NCBI GenBank assembly: GCA_001574975.1 | Contig: KQ965892.1 | Location: 1 to 52,836, forward strand | Origin: Gonapodya prolifera JEL478 | Taxonomy: Eukaryota; Monoblepharomycota; Monoblepharidomycetes; Monoblepharidales; Gonapodyaceae | Reading direction: 5' to 3' | Length of the DNA stretch: 52,836 bases | Shown: positions 23,240-34,680 of the stretch, piece after piece | Layout: each line of letters starts with the position of its first letter | Position numbering within the stretch: the first letter of the stretch is position 1 | Position numbers and translations under genes: made by a program | The notes under the pieces: generated by a model | Databases searched by the model: none | What the model saw: the letters and a program-made list of their open reading frames with translations, nothing else | Told to the model about the DNA's origin: nothing

Positions 23240-24262
23240 CTGTAACACAAAAGTCTCACTCAAGATCGTCAAGCAAGCCTATGAACTAGGCACTGACGGT
23301 TCCCCATTGGGCAGAGCGGGGAACCAAGCCCATGACGCTTCGCGTATTGCATGGGCGACACCTGATGTACATGACGATACCAAGTGATGATTCTTGGAAT
23401 TAAGACGCTTTTCTCTACACAGACTTGCCCAAGCACTGTAGCTGAGCACACAAGGTTTGAGCATCAAGAGCTAACATTCCGTTGCAGAGCCATGGAGCGT
23501 GAGCTTTGCATGGTGAGTCTGGGCTCACAAAAATGTCCCTCAACATCACACCCGTTTGACAACTCGACCGTGAGCGACAAAGGGACATAAACAGCACACG
23601 CGAAAGATACTGTAAATACTAGGTGTCTATTAGCAACCAATAAAGGGCTATTCTGCTCTGAAGAATATGACGCCCGCTTCTTCAAACACGTCCCAACAAT
23701 CTGCGACGACACCTGAGAGGAGGGGGAAACGGACAGACGTAAAGGTAGTAGCAGGTCACGTCCGCGGCCTGGTTCTTCGTCCTGCCCAGACCCCCAGAGC
23801 ACGCCACGTGGAGGCCGACCCAATGTGCTCCACAAACGGTGCAAACGCATATTCACTCGAATTGTCCTTACGTCCCCGTGCTTAGCATCCTATTCGCGGA
23901 GCGTTGCACTCCTTGCGTTCTCACTGGCCAGGACAGTCACAGCACTAAAATGTTGGTGCGGCTCGCTCGAACAAACGCAGTAGGTTCCGATTTGGACTTC
24001 TTAGGTCCTGAAACTCAATGGCTTCGTGGATATTACGTGAAGCTACAATAATTACTACTTACAATAGTAACGATGACTCGAGCACCTTTTCTCCATAACT
24101 ACATGGAAGATTTGTCTCAAAAAACGAACTCAAATTACTTTTCATTACTCACAAATGATTTCGTGTCTGGTTGAAAGATGCGTCATTGGATGCGTGACGA
24201 TTCCTTCGAAAAGTGGGTAATTTGTCGGCCCCGAGCTCTCGAAGTCACTCCATCCATTCTCC
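23240..24262. other. Intergenic, no gene recognised
   Basis: Should contain the missing 5' exon of the AP-endonuclease gene and the cysteine-synthase promoter. No convincing exon or RNA gene was seen. Confidence 0.45.
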
Positions 24263-25922
24263 ATGTTTGCCACACGGCTGTTACTCACTTCTCTCTACGG
24301 AAGTGTTCCTTCTTCGCTTCGAATTGCCCGAGGATTGACGGAAGCAATCGGCAACACACCACTGATCCGACTGAATCGTTTGTCTGACGAAACAGGATGC
24401 GAGATTCTCGGAAAGGCGGAATTCATGCAACCCGGTGAGCTGCTCATCGCGTTCAATCGTGAAAGTAAGCGGATGTTCTCAACTCGTCATTCCCATTAAC
24501 CACGCTTCAGGGGGTTCTGTGAAGGATCGCGCCGCTTTATACCTCGTAAAGGACGCCGAAGAGCGTGGACTTGTCAAACCAGGGGGATTCAGTGGGTATC
24601 CGTCACTGCATTGTACGGTCCGATTCGTTCCGTACCAAAGTCCCCCTTCCCGTTTGATAACCAGTTGTTGAAGGTACTTTGACACAGCGAGCTTACGTGT
24701 ACCAGCAAAAGTTTATGGTCGTGTCTTCTGTAAGGGACGGCGGGTAACACTGGGATTGGACTTGCTCACGTCTGCCGGAGCAGAGGTTACAAATGTGTCA
24801 TCTACATGCCGAACACGCAATCCCAAGAAAAGATTGACTTGCTGAAAATGCTTGGTGCGGACGTGCGCCCTGGTGAGTCGCCGAGGCCATTTCCGCGAAC
24901 GCTGAAGGTTGACGTTTCCACCCCATGTTGCAGTTCCCGCTGTCGCGTACGAAGACCCAGCAAACTACAACCATCAGGCTCGAGAGTTTGCAGAGAGAAC
25001 CGAGAATGCTGTGTGGACTGCTCAATTTGGTGAGCACCAGTTCATGAGCTTTTGCTCTTCAGTTGTCAGATTTGTACGTGGTCAGACAACGTTGCAAACC
25101 GGCGAGCGCACGTGGAGACAACTGGTGAGTTATTGCGTAGACAGAAATTGTGACTTCTTTCAAGGCTTGACTTCAACTTGCAGGTCCCGAAAGTTAGTAC
25201 CATACCACCCCTTCATAATCAATGCCATCTCATCTCGTCACCTCGTCACCACTCATGCCCTCTCAGTTTGGGACCAAACTAGCGGAAAAGTTGATGCGTT
25301 CACATGCGCAACAGGTACGTCCCATGTCACAATTTCTCGCTATTTCCAATCCACTCATTTCTAGTGTTATGCACTGCAGGCACTGGGGGTACCCTTTCCG
25401 GCGTTGCCCACTCTCTTAAAAGTCTGAATTCTTCAGTGAAAATCTATCTCGCCGACCCACCGGGGTCAGTCTTGCACTCCTACATAACGACAGGCCAACT
25501 AGAACGCGGAGGGAGCTCTATAACGGAGGGGATCGGGCAAGGTCGTGTAACAGATAACCTTCGGCCAGCACTCGAGGCCAAAGAAGTTGATGGTGCACTG
25601 AAGATCGAGGATGAGGCAACAATCGAAATGGTTTTCCGACTGCTCGACGAAGAGGGGTGAGTGGCTTGCTTATGAAAATGAGATAATCTTCTGAGGATAG
25701 GAAGTCGTTTTCAGCCTGTTCCTCGGTGCATCTTCCTGTCTTAATGTTGTTGCCGCGTATCGAGTGGCCAAAATGCTCGGACCAGGGAAGACTGTCGTGA
25801 CCGTGCTGTGCGACGGTGCGGGGCGATATCAATCTCGCCTGTTTTCCAAAACATGGCTTGAAACGAAGGGGCTTTACCATAGTGTACCCGAACATCTTAG
25901 GAAATACGTGAGCTTAGAATAA
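24263..25922 (+). CDS. Cysteine synthase (O-acetylserine sulfhydrylase family)
   Basis: PLP enzyme forming cysteine from O-acetylserine and sulfide. Ten exons (24263-24434, 24511-24591, 24665-24673, 24735-24872, 24934-25029, 25086-25124, 25184-25192, 25267-25314, 25380-25656, 25715-25922) give 358 aa. The start [20 protein letters not shown] is basic and suggests mitochondrial import. Motifs: [20 protein letters not shown], the PLP lysine in [10 protein letters not shown] (Lys62), [41 protein letters not shown] (phosphate loop), EGIGQGR and LFLGASS. The GASSGLN of many homologues is GASSCLN here. Two exons are only 9 nt long; both are required to join IVEGTAGN and TGPEIWDQ in frame. Fungal mitochondrial-type CysB proteins are the closest known group; cystathionine synthase is less likely because no heme or CBS domain is present. 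Confidence 0.94.
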
Positions 25923-26381
25923 AGAGATAGCGAGATGAATTAAATTTAGAAGAGTGTTTGGGCTCTTGGGCGCTTTGGTATTGAAGTGAAGGAGCTTTAC
26001 CTCCGAATTTCTTCGATTCACCGAGTTCAGGAAACCATGAGTCGGTGTAACCTTCGCTGAGTGATTCGCACTGTGAATCTTGTGGAACAATGTATCTGAT
26101 TTTGGGAGTATTTGATTAGCATTTTCATTTTTCGCTCGAAAGTTAGTTCCTTTGATGTATGGACGCGACAATATTGCATTTTTCACAAACGGTATGTAAG
26201 ACAATCACTAGATTGGCACCCTGGCCTTTTTGTTGCTTTTTCAAAATAAGAACGGTACGGGATATGCTGGTATGCAAAGTCAAGGGATTTTCGACCACAA
26301 AAAGCAGATGGGGGTATCCGTGGACCTTGGCAATCGCGCCAAGGACCCGATTCGCGGGGGGTGACAGAGCAAACAACACAA
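25923..26381. other. Intergenic between convergent 3' ends
   Basis: AT-rich, holding the cysteine synthase and kinase 3' UTRs. A 96-aa ORF on the minus strand is composition-driven and not supported. Confidence 0.5.
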
Positions 26382-28207
26382 TTATGTATCATCCGAGTTC
26401 TCCCGCCCTTCCGTGGCGGAGCTACTGTCGCTCTTGTGGCGTTCCCGAACGCCTGTGCTACCACCTGGAATGTCGATTGGCGCTACAGCAGCAATCTTAC
26501 TGCTGGTAGTTATGCTACTGGTAGTCACGAGTCCACCTGGCGCAGCAGGAGATTGAATGTCCATGGGGTCGTTGCCAATTTGAGAGGGTGCTCCATGCGC
26601 GCTCGCAACTTGCGACAACATGGCCGAGTGGAGCCGCGCAGCGAGGTCAGCATCCACGTTGGCGAGCGCATCTGTTGATAGTGACATATCTTCTCCTTCA
26701 GGAGAAAGCGTCATCTGCTCCCTTGCCAGGATCTCCATGGCGACGTCGAAAGCTCCGTGTTGGTGGCGCTCGTGCAGCGGGAGTTTGGCATAGTGCTTCG
26801 ACAGCTTTCCGTCCGGACCAACGCAGCATTCCACCTTGCTGAACCACCAGTCGGTCATGACTTCCGTCAAGGTTGCACGTTTGGATGGATTGACGTTGAG
26901 CATCTTCTGGATGATGTTTCGCGAAGCCCATGGAAGACGTTCCATGATAGGGAGGTACGCCATCTGAACGTAACGGAGGAATCGAGGGTCATTGCGCACA
27001 GCACATTGCCAGGGGAATTTTCGGGTATTCATCGCCTGTCCACGATTTCAGAATTCGCCCGGGTAATAACATATCAAAAGATACGACTCACGATGTAGAT
27101 GATACCAAGAGCCCACACGTCCGATGCCCGGGGGTCGTACACTTGCTCCGTGAACTCTTCCGGAGCAATGTAGGGTGTGGAACCACATACCCCACGCGAA
27201 AGAGATATTGCGTTCCCTGAGAATTCCCGTTGAAGCATTCGTGGTAATTCCGTCCCGACGTTGAGAGGTGATGTTGAAGGAAAAGTGGTGGCAGGGTATG
27301 GAGGGTGAAGGAAGATGTCGGCGGAACCAAAGTCGACTTCGGGATTGGATTGGATATGTTAGGGTGCCATCACGACTGGACAGGCGGGCGTGGAGCAAGA
27401 CTCACTGATCTTTAAAAGTCCCTTTCGAAGATCCCAAAGAAGGTTCTCCGGTTTCAAATCCCGGTGGGCGACTCCTTGAGAGTGCATGTAGGCAACGCCC
27501 CGCACCAGTTGGACAAAGAGGCAGTCGATTTCTTTTTGGTTCACAAGCGCGCCTGTGCTGATGGCTGTGTACATGTCCCCTCCTTGAATGTACTCGGAAA
27601 CTTGGGCGAGGACACCTTGAGGATCGTCGTACTCCAAATCGAAGACCCGGACGATGTTCGGATGGCGAAAGAGCTTCCCTATCCGAAACTCAATGAGGCA
27701 ACGCTGCATGTAGCGGTCGGGGTAGGCTTCGTCCCCAGGTTTATGTCGAAACACCTTCAGGGCAAACAGCTTCCTGTCACCGACTCGTCGCACGAGGCCG
27801 ACGTTTCCCCACGCTCCAGTCCCGAGAGACTTTTCTAGTTCTATATAATTCTTCCCAAAGAGTCTTTGAGAGGTATCCAACTGTATATCCACACTCGGCT
27901 GTCGTTCCGTTGTTGAATTATTGCTGCTGTCCCATGAAGGTGGTAGAGAGACGATCTCCGTGGCATCCATCGACACTGGTGCTGGCTGTCTTTCGGAATC
28001 TGACAAACCGCCAGGAAGTTTTAGGCGGCTCGGTCCCAGGGATGGTGTGGACTGAGAACGGGGGGGTTGTCCAGTCGCCACGTGTCCCGCTTTCCCCCAT
28101 AATCCCTTCAGAACACCAATAAGTCCATTTTGTGGAGAGGAAGGAGTTCCATCGTGCTTCAGTTGTGCGCTCATATCCAGGGGAAGTTCGATTGGGAACG
28201 CGCCCAT
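26382..28207 (-). CDS. Ser/Thr protein kinase, Hal4/Npr1 (Sat4/Hrk1) type
   Basis: These fungal kinases control potassium and nutrient transporters at the plasma membrane. Exons 27406-28207, 27092-27336 and 26382-27035 total 1701 nt (566 aa). An unstructured Ser/Pro-rich N-terminus precedes the catalytic domain: LEKSLGTGAWGNVGLVRR (Gly loop), FALKVFRH (Lys), VAHRDLKPENLLWDL (catalytic loop), IIDFGSADIF (DFG), SRGVCGSTPYIAPEEF, YDPRASDVWALGIIYIAM, RKFPWQCAVRNDPRF and IIQKMLNVNPSKRATL. The GS-x-PY-APEEF segment and FPW before the final lobe are family hallmarks. Catalytic residues are intact. The tail after the domain is about 130 residues, Ser/Thr-rich. The start is the first ATG in frame; a further upstream exon cannot be excluded. 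Confidence 0.9.
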
Positions 28208-28406
28208 CAGAAGAGGACCGCAAAATGGTGCCCGCAGAAGGATTTCCGCAGTGGGAAGCGGTTACAAAAGGTTTGATCCCTCTCAGACGGGTGGAATCAT
28301 ACAGTGATGGAAACGGTTCTGAGTTGGGTGACAAATCGGACGGAGAAATGTTGTTGCCTGGACAAACGTACACAGCTCCCCTTGTTGGCGTCACAAATCA
28401 GGTTTT

Positions 28407-30288
28407 CTATTCTTTGAACATTTCTCTCGCTACAACTACTCTCATAATCTCATTTGTACCCTCTAAAATTCGGTGAACTCGCAAATCTAAGTTTCGGATG
28501 CGGAAGCATATTGACTATGTTGCGGGCCGATGGAAGGGAGAAAGGAAACTTACCTCTCAAGTACTGCTGTATGGGATAGTCTTTGAGATAACCGTATCCA
28601 CCTGTCAATACGAAAGAAAATAGCGCCAGTGTTATGGGTTCCTCTGAACGAACGGTGACTCACCCAATAGTTGCAATGCTTGGTCGCAAATCTAGTCCCA
28701 TTAAAGCACGCTCAAGGTCGTTTGGTGTCCAGTGGGATGGAGCAGAATATTCAACTCACATTATAACACTTCTCTGTCGCGTGCTAAATATACCGACAAC
28801 GACTGTGACAAACGTTTTGGCTAACAAAAGCACGCAATTACTCACTAGCTTCGCCATTGCGCATAGGGCAGGGACTGCTGGGTCCTGTGCATCCATTGCC
28901 TTGCCCGCTCTTCGCACCAACATTCTGGCGGCATTCAACTCTGTCGCCATATCGACCAATTGAAACTGTGTGTTTTGGAACGCAGAGATGGATTGACCAA
29001 ACTGCTTTCGTTGTTTGACATGCTCAAAGGCGTGCTCGAGCGCGGCTTGGGCTCCACCGAGAGAACTGCTGGCAATGTTAAGCCGCCCACCGTTCAGACC
29101 TTTCATAGCGATGGAAAATCCTTGCCCTACGCAGAGCGATGCAAGAGTTAATTTCACCAATCTGAACCAGAATTTGCAACCCACTCACCCTCCTTTCCAA
29201 CAAGGTTGGACGCTGGTACTTTGCAATCCTCAAAAATAACCGCACGCGTGGGTTGAGAGTTCCACCCGACTTTCTTCTCCTTCGCGCCGAACGAGAGTCC
29301 TTCCGTTCCCTTTTCTACGATGAAGCAAGAGATTCCCTTGGGTCCCGCTCCACCTGTGCGCGCCATCACAACGTATGCCTCCGAGTCTCCACCACCGGAA
29401 ATGAAAGCCTGGAGGGACCAGAGTCAAATTTGCGAAGATTTTGAAGAATTACTCTCACCAACCTTGGAGCCATTGAGGACGTAATAATCCCCTTCCTTCC
29501 GAGCAGAAGTAGAAAGATTACCAGCGTCCGAGCCAGCGTTGGGCTCCGTGAGACAATACGACGCCATTTTCTGTCGGCGATGATCATAAGAAGACAGAAT
29601 GTTGCACACTTTGGGGTCAACAACTCGCACCTCGAACGATGCCAATGACGGCAGGTACTTCTCCTTCTGCTGCACCGTGCCGTACTCGTCAATCATCCAT
29701 GCGCACATGTTGTGTATGGAGAGCAGTGCAGTCGTCGAGACATCTCCAGTGGCAAGCGCCTCGAATATGACTGAGGCGTCCAAACGGCCCAGACCGGTTC
29801 CACCAAAGTCGGGCGAGCAGTATATAGCTGAGGTATTCGATAGCGTGTCATGGGCAGCCGGTCTGGATGTATGAGCCGGAACGGTGTGCATCTTCACCTC
29901 CGAAGCCAAGTTCCGCTGCTTTCCGCATAGCCTTCTGAGGCCAGATTTCATTCAAATCCCATTCGCGCATGTTTGGGGCCTTCAAGGAACAGCGTCAGAT
30001 GTGGCATCGATTCGAGAAACGTCGAGGGCAACGCACGAATTCGGTGTCCGCAAACCTTTTGGCGCTTGCTGGAACTCTAGCTGCTCTTCCGTCAGCCCCT
30101 CTGACCCTAGATGTCCGTAACTGCTTGAGATCGGAAGTCCAGCGGAGAGAGCTTTGAGAAAGGAACATACAGTTCACGACACTCGCGAATCCTGAGATGT
30201 TTCGCGGTCGATTCATCGTCGGAGTAGCACATTGAAGCACGCGAGTAGATTTTCTGATGCATGCGCGTGCGCTCTTTGCGGCTAGCAT
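28407..30288 (-). CDS. Acyl-CoA dehydrogenase, isobutyryl-CoA (ACAD8)-like, copy A
   Basis: FAD enzyme oxidising a short branched acyl-CoA in mitochondria; the closest group is isobutyryl-CoA dehydrogenase of valine catabolism. Exons 30037-30288, 29898-29979, 29631-29827, 29463-29570, 29189-29408, 28846-29126, 28760-28783, 28664-28691, 28554-28601 and 28407-28486 total 1320 nt (439 aa). Motifs: [36 protein letters not shown] (FAD), [42 protein letters not shown]-type [30 protein letters not shown] and [10 protein letters not shown] with the catalytic Glu. The basic start ([14 protein letters not shown]) suits mitochondrial import. Oddity: the helix [12 protein letters not shown] is encoded but out of frame with KRFADTEF by one base, so the predicted protein carries an altered N-terminal segment. 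Confidence 0.85.
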
Positions 30289-30465
30289 GGTTGATGGAGA
30301 GAATGGTGATGACGCAGTGGAAGGGTTCTTCGGTGCATCTCTTGCTGGAACCATTTCCCTTCTTTGAAGGGAGTTGGGAGACGCGCAAGTACCGTATATC
30401 TCAAGCGCAGCAGTATGACGATATGTACAAGATTTTATGTACTCGTCACCCTCGACGACATACCG

Positions 30466-31901
30466 TCATTGTGCCTCCCCTGCCGGCGACGTCTTTGAGA
30501 CACTGAATCTGTACATGTCCCCATGCTTGAGATACACGAGCTCGGTAACATCAGTGAGCTCCTTGTCCTTGGCTGCGAGGTCTTGAAACTCCGAGAGAGG
30601 GCTTTTGAATAGATCGTAGTCGTTGTAGTGACTGGGAATATAATGTTTTGGGGGAGCCCGGCGTCCATGAGTGCTGTTGTTCCACATCAGGGTCCACAGG
30701 CATGACTTACACCGGAATTGCGACTTTGGGCTTGATAATCTTGAGGCACTCGACCCCCTATGGAGTACGCAGTCAATATTGGCTCATCAACACACGCAGC
30801 GTCGTCGCAACTCAGCTCACTTGCGCTCCATCCATGGTGACAACAAAGACCTTCAAGATCGTTGTGCCCCCCAAGTGGACGAGAGCCAAAGAGATATTCG
30901 GGAAGCGCTTGGGAATTTCCTGTGATGGTGAAAACATTATGCGGTTGGCTCGCCCCATCTAGTTTCTCCCACATACCTTCAAATCGTCGTAAAGGAGAGT
31001 ATCCCCCGATATCCAGAGTCGAAATTTTGGCGCCAAAGCTGATGCGGATCCAAAGTCGATGAGGGAGCCCATCACTGGAGGTAGTACTGGGTACAATTCA
31101 GTAATACAATTCAGTAAGCGATGGAGGATGACGAATGTTCGTAACGCAAGTACGAACGGAAACCCAGTCCAGTAGGTGCGTGCTTTCCCGGTGTTGCAGT
31201 AATGCTGACGGACGAGCTTCCCTTTGTGAACGTGATCTTGTCCCATGTTGAAAGCTCGTACAGTGTGGTTTCTTTAAAGCGATCAAGCTTCTTGATGTTC
31301 TCGACGCCGTGGGGTGTGGTGACGATGGGAATGTTGACCGGTCCTGTTTCGCAACTGCCGTGAGAAGAAGATGGAGGAGGGACGAACCAACGCGGTGCAC
31401 ATCGTACCTTTTTCCATAAATATTTTGTCAAAATGGTCCTCGTGAAAGTGGGATAGCACTACAAAAGCGGAGGTTAAGTCTTTGATCGATGTGCACCATC
31501 ATGCCAACTACCCACCGATGAAATCCACGTCCTTCGGTATGTCTCCGAGCTCTATCGCCGGATCTGTCAAGCGGATTGCCTCAACTCCAGGGCCCAGATG
31601 AGCGTGATCTCCCTTGTGGAGGAAGTTGGGATCTGGGGGCATTGAGCCAGTGACTTCAGCAACAGCAACGAATGCTTTTCGTCGGAGACTCTCACCCGTC
31701 ATGAAGCAGAATCCACCATAGCTATTTTAGGATGGTGATATCAACCCTCGCCGCCTGCCGTCTCCGACAGCTTTCGAAAGAAGACGAAAGCCCTCACCGA
31801 AAGATGACCGTGGCTGTGCCGACGAAAAGGACTTCTCCGTTCTGGATGTCTGGCTCCGACGAGGGGTCGGCAAGCTTGATTGTGTACTTTTCTTGCGCCA
31901 T
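30466..31901 (-). CDS. Metallo-beta-lactamase-fold hydrolase (Lactamase_B_2 / UlaG-like)
   Basis: Nine exons (31798-31901, 31696-31721, 31516-31632, 31408-31458, 31164-31343, 30977-31086, 30821-30919, 30711-30757, 30466-30631) total 900 nt (299 aa). The N-terminus GEVLFVGTATVIFRYGGF is the first beta hairpin. The zinc motif HFHEDH lies at residues 86-91, followed by PIVTTPHGVENIKKL, ITATPGKHAP, WISGDTLLYDD (zinc Asp), LVHLGGTTILK, FVVTMDG and the C-terminal VHYNDYDLFKSPLSEF with the last metal His. This layout matches cytosolic MBL hydrolases of the UlaG/NAPE-PLD-like branch, often acting on lactones or phosphodiesters; the substrate is unknown. It is adjacent to and co-oriented with the dehydrogenase, and a truncated copy lies at 34300-34416. 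Confidence 0.88.
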
Positions 31902-32054
31902 AGCGTCAGTTGACCGATGAGAAAGGCGTGTCACTGCCAGGGGAAAAAGCGGGGTATCTCCCAGTCCCGATCCTGCTGCGGTCAGTGTGGCGCACCTGAA
32001 CCGGTCAACGTGACACACTTCTCTAGCACCTGGGTTGTACTGGGAGCTGTCGCG

Positions 32055-32145
32055 TGTGGCTCGAGGAAGGGCACTCCAGCCAAGGAGGTGGACAAGCTCG
32101 CCCAAGGCAGGCACTAAATTCATTCTTACCTCCACCATTTCCCAA
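32055..32145. repeat. Spacer repeat of the tandem array, copy 1
   Basis: Upstream of the MBL gene. Shares blocks such as GCTCGAGG, CACTAAATT and CCTCCACCA in the same order with 35916-36003 upstream of hydrolase 2, marking both as the same ancestral divergent intergenic region. Confidence 0.65.
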
Positions 32146-32204
32146 ACCACTCAAACCGGACTACCGCTCCCTGACATCTGGCCTCCAAATTAAGTATGTA
32201 TCCA

Positions 32205-34100
32205 CTATTCTTTGAACATTTCTCTCACTACAACTACTCTCATAATCTCATTAGTACCCTCTAAAATTCGGTGAACTCGCAAATCTAAATTTCATATGCG
32301 AAAGCATATTGACTATGATGCGGGCCAATGGAGGGAAAAGGGAAGCTTACCCTCTATGGTACTGCTGTATGGGAAAGTCTTTGAGATAACCGTATCCACC
32401 TGTCGATACGAATAAACATTACCACCAGTGTTGTGGGTTCCTTGGAGCGAACAGTGACTTACCCAAGAGTTGCATTGCTTGGTCACAAATCTAGTGCCAT
32501 TATAGCGCGTTCAACGTCGTCATTCGGTGTCGGGTGAGATGGAATGGGATATTCAACTCACATCATAACATTTCTCCGTTGCATGCTAAATTACACTGAC
32601 AAGGACCGTGAGAAACACTTTGGCCAACAAAAGCACGGAATTACTCACCAGTTTCACCATCGCGCATAGGGCAGCGCCTGCTGAGTTTTGCTCTTCAATG
32701 GCCTTGCCCGCCCTTTGCACCATCATTCTGGTGGCATTCAGCTCTGTCACCATATTTAGCAGTCAGAACTGTGTATTTTGGAACAAAGAGATGGGTTTGC
32801 CAAACTGCTTTCGCTGTTTGACATGCTCAAAGGCATGCTCAAGGGTGGCATGGGCTCCACCAAGAGAACTGATGGCAATGTTGAGGCGCCCACCGTTCAG
32901 GGCCGTTCATGGTGATGGAAAATCCCTGCCCTACACAGAGCGATGCAAGAGCTTATTTCACCAATCTGAACCAGAAATTGCAACCCACTCACCCTCCTTC
33001 CCAACAAGGTTGGACACTGGTACTTTGCAATCCTCAAAATAACTGCACGTGTCGGTTGAGAGTTCCACCCAACTTTCTTCTCCTTTGCGCCAAACGAGAG
33101 CCCTTCTGTTCCCTTTTTTACAATGAAGCAAGAGATTCCCTTGGGTCCTGCTCCACCTATATGTGCCATCACAACGTATACCTCAGAGTCCCCACCACCG
33201 TAGATAAAAACCTTGAGGGTCTGGGGTCAAAAATACTTGCGAACATTTTGATGAATGACCCTAACCAACCTTGGAACTATTGAGGACGTAATAGTCGCCT
33301 TCCTTCTGCGCAGTAGTGGATAGATTACCAGGATCCAAGCCAGCGTTGGGCTCCGTGAGATGATACGGCACCATTTTCTGTCGGCGATGATCATGAGAAG
33401 GATGTACAAACACTGAGGGGACACCACAACTCCCACCTTGAATGACGCCAGTGATGGCAAGTACTTCTCCTTCTGCTCCACAGTACCGTACTCATCAATC
33501 ATCCACACAGCCATGTTGTGAATGGTGAGTAGTGCAGTCGTCAAGACATCTCCAGTGGCAAGCGCCTCGAACATGATTGAGGCATCTAAGCAACTCAGAC
33601 CAGTTCCACCAAAATTGGGCGAGCAGTATATAGCTGAGGTAGTTGACTGCGTGTCATGTGATGGGTTAGGGGTCTGAAGTTATGAGCCGGAACAGTGTGC
33701 GTCTTCACCTCTGAACCCAAGTTCCGCTGCCTCCCGCATTGCTTCTTGCGGCCAGATTTCATTCATATCCCATTTGCGCATATTGGGAGCCTTCAAAGAG
33801 CTGCGTCAGAGGTGGCATTGGCTTGAAAGCATTGAGCGTAACTCACGAATTCAGTGTCAGCAAACATTTTGGTGGTCTGCTGGAACTCAAGCTGCTCATC
33901 TGTGAGCCCCCTCTGACCCTAGACACTCAGGAGTATTTGAGATCAAAATGCTCAGCAACAGAAGTTTGAGAAATGAACATACAATTCATGACGCTTGCGA
34001 ATCCTGAGATGTTTCGCAATCGATTCATTGTCAGAGTAACACATCGAAGCACGCAAGCGCAAGTGTGGATGCATGCGCGTGCGCTCTTTGCGATTAGTAT
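32205..34100 (-). pseudogene. Acyl-CoA dehydrogenase copy B, pseudogene
   Basis: Collinear with copy A through all exons, and most splice sites remain. Lesions relative to copy A are loss of the start codon (ATG to ATA, plus positions 34098-34100), an extra G near 33915 before LTDEQLEFQQ, a one-base loss in a T run near 33037 that turns VIFEDC into VILRIA, an extra C near 32900, and TGA at 32763-32765 in the QNTQFQL motif. The FAD and substrate motifs are also eroded: NAGSDAG reads NAGLDPG and ISGGG reads IYGGG. Copy B keeps EQLEFQQ-TTKMFADTEF in one frame, which shows that copy A lost one base there. Confidence 0.9.
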
Positions 34101-34299
34101 TGTTGATGGATAGAATGTGATGATGCAGCTGAAGGTTTTAAAGAATGGTGATGACGCCGGGAGGAAGGTTTTGATTTGTGCATCTTTTGCCAAACACATC
34201 ATTTGGCAACAATTTTGAAGGGCGTTTGCATGACGTGCAGTACTGTTACACAAGCGCAACAGCATGACAATGTTCACCAGAATTCCTGTACTCGTCACC

Positions 34300-34416
34300 G
34301 TCAACAACATCCCCTCGTTGTTGCCTGGTTTGCGGTTCTAACAAACGGGACTTGTCCGTTCTAATCTGGCTGTGAGGGGTGGTCTGCAAGCTTGATGTAG
34401 TATTTTGCTTGCTCCA
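34300..34416 (-). pseudogene. MBL-hydrolase remnant (first and last exon ends only)
   Basis: The start MEQAKYYIKLADHPSQPD, at plus 34363-34416, is homologous to the start MAQEKYTIKLADPSSEPD of the intact gene. It is fused to about 45 bp resembling the intact gene's last exon. About 1.3 kb in between is gone, so unit 2 of the array carries only a scar of this gene. Confidence 0.8.
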
Positions 34417-34680
34417 TAGCGTCAGTTGTTGTATTTGAAACAAGTGTCACTGCTGGGGTGAAAAGGAAGGCCTGAACCCGTTTACCCCCGAAATGGGCCC
34501 ACACCCACACCTCACTATGGTCACTAATACCCGCCACACACCCGTCCCCCATTAATTCTGCCTCTGATTTAGTTCTTGCATGTTAATTCTCTTGTCCAGG
34601 CACATCGAACCCTGGATCCCGATTCTTGTTCCATGCATGAAAGCCATAGAGAACCTTGTGGTTGTCTTGTCCAACCAACC

